From assembly GCA_022425445.1 (NCBI GenBank), contig JAKMFM010000076.1, forward strand, positions 1 to 5,639: a stretch of DNA of 5,639 bases, given 5' to 3'. Of the stretch, positions 5,541 to 5,639 are shown piece after piece. Origin of the DNA: Planktomarina sp. (GTDB lineage Bacteria > Pseudomonadota > Alphaproteobacteria > Rhodobacterales > Rhodobacteraceae). A program made the translations under genes and the position numbers. The notes below the pieces were generated by a model. The model was not told the origin of the DNA. It was given only the letters and a program-made list of their open reading frames with translations, and searched no databases. The stretch's first letter is position 1, and every line of letters begins with the position of its first letter.

Positions 5541-5639
5541 ATGTCACAGTCCAGAATCGGCTATATCGACCAAAATGCGCGCAGCAATTGGATGCGCTTG
5601 CGTACGCTTGTGACCGTGCGTTGGGTGGCAATCACCGGG
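5541..5639 (+). CDS. regB: RegB/PrrB-type redox sensor histidine kinase, N-terminal 33 codons only
   Basis: RegB is the inner-membrane histidine kinase that senses redox state and phosphorylates RegA. Only the first 33 residues are in the window. The stretch NWMRLRTLVTVRWVAITG (16-33) matches the conserved start of the first membrane segment in RegB/PrrB proteins, which commonly read WxRLRTLVxLRWxA. The ATG at 5541 has AGGAA 6 bases upstream. The gene is divergent from senC-regA with 78 bases between, the arrangement known for Rhodobacter regB and senC-regA. The six-helix membrane domain, the redox-active cysteine and the kinase core lie beyond the right edge and cannot be checked. Identification rests on this short motif plus context. 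Confidence 0.88.
   Translation, partial: MSQSRIGYIDQNARSNWMRLRTLVTVRWVAITG

Overview
The window looks like chromosomal DNA from an alphaproteobacterium of the order Rhodobacterales, probably a marine Roseobacter-group member of moderate GC. The strongest argument is the right half: a RegA/PrrA-type response regulator and a SenC/PrrC (SCO1-type) protein on the minus strand, divergent from the start of a RegB/PrrB-type sensor kinase, beside a bacterial-type S-adenosylhomocysteinase. That redox regulatory cluster is a hallmark of the group. This placement rests on protein recognition, not on a database search.

Layout, left to right. Minus strand, 1-568: a short RNase D-type 3'-5' exonuclease, cut by the left edge. 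A divergent 182-base gap follows. Plus strand, 751-1869: an amidinotransferase of the arginine:glycine amidinotransferase (AGAT) family, closed by a strong intrinsic terminator. Minus strand, 2035-2625: a YfbR-like HD-domain phosphohydrolase, convergent with the amidinotransferase. A shared 126-base divergent promoter region follows. Plus strand, 2752-4143: ahcY, with a textbook terminator at 4162-4192. Minus strand, 4231-4782 and 4839-5462: regA and senC, transcribed in the order senC-regA and convergent with ahcY. A 78-base AT-rich divergent region with inverted repeats follows. Plus strand, from 5541: the first 33 codons of regB, cut by the right edge.

How the genes work together. RegB (membrane redox-sensing kinase), SenC (periplasmic, copper-binding, cytochrome oxidase assembly and possible redox signal) and RegA (DNA-binding regulator) form one functional unit controlling respiratory and other energy genes. 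AhcY is a housekeeping enzyme of the methyl cycle. RNase D, the HD hydrolase and the amidinotransferase are each apparently single-gene transcription units with no evident link to the redox cluster.

I see no mobile element, tRNA, rRNA, CRISPR array or clearly new multi-gene system. The points most worth a second look are the acceptor-site substitutions in the AGAT-like enzyme, a perfect 13-bp out-of-phase tandem repeat inside the HD gene, the inverted repeats over the senC/regB promoters, and a possible pseudoknot in the ahcY leader. No stretch above 300 bases lacks a gene.
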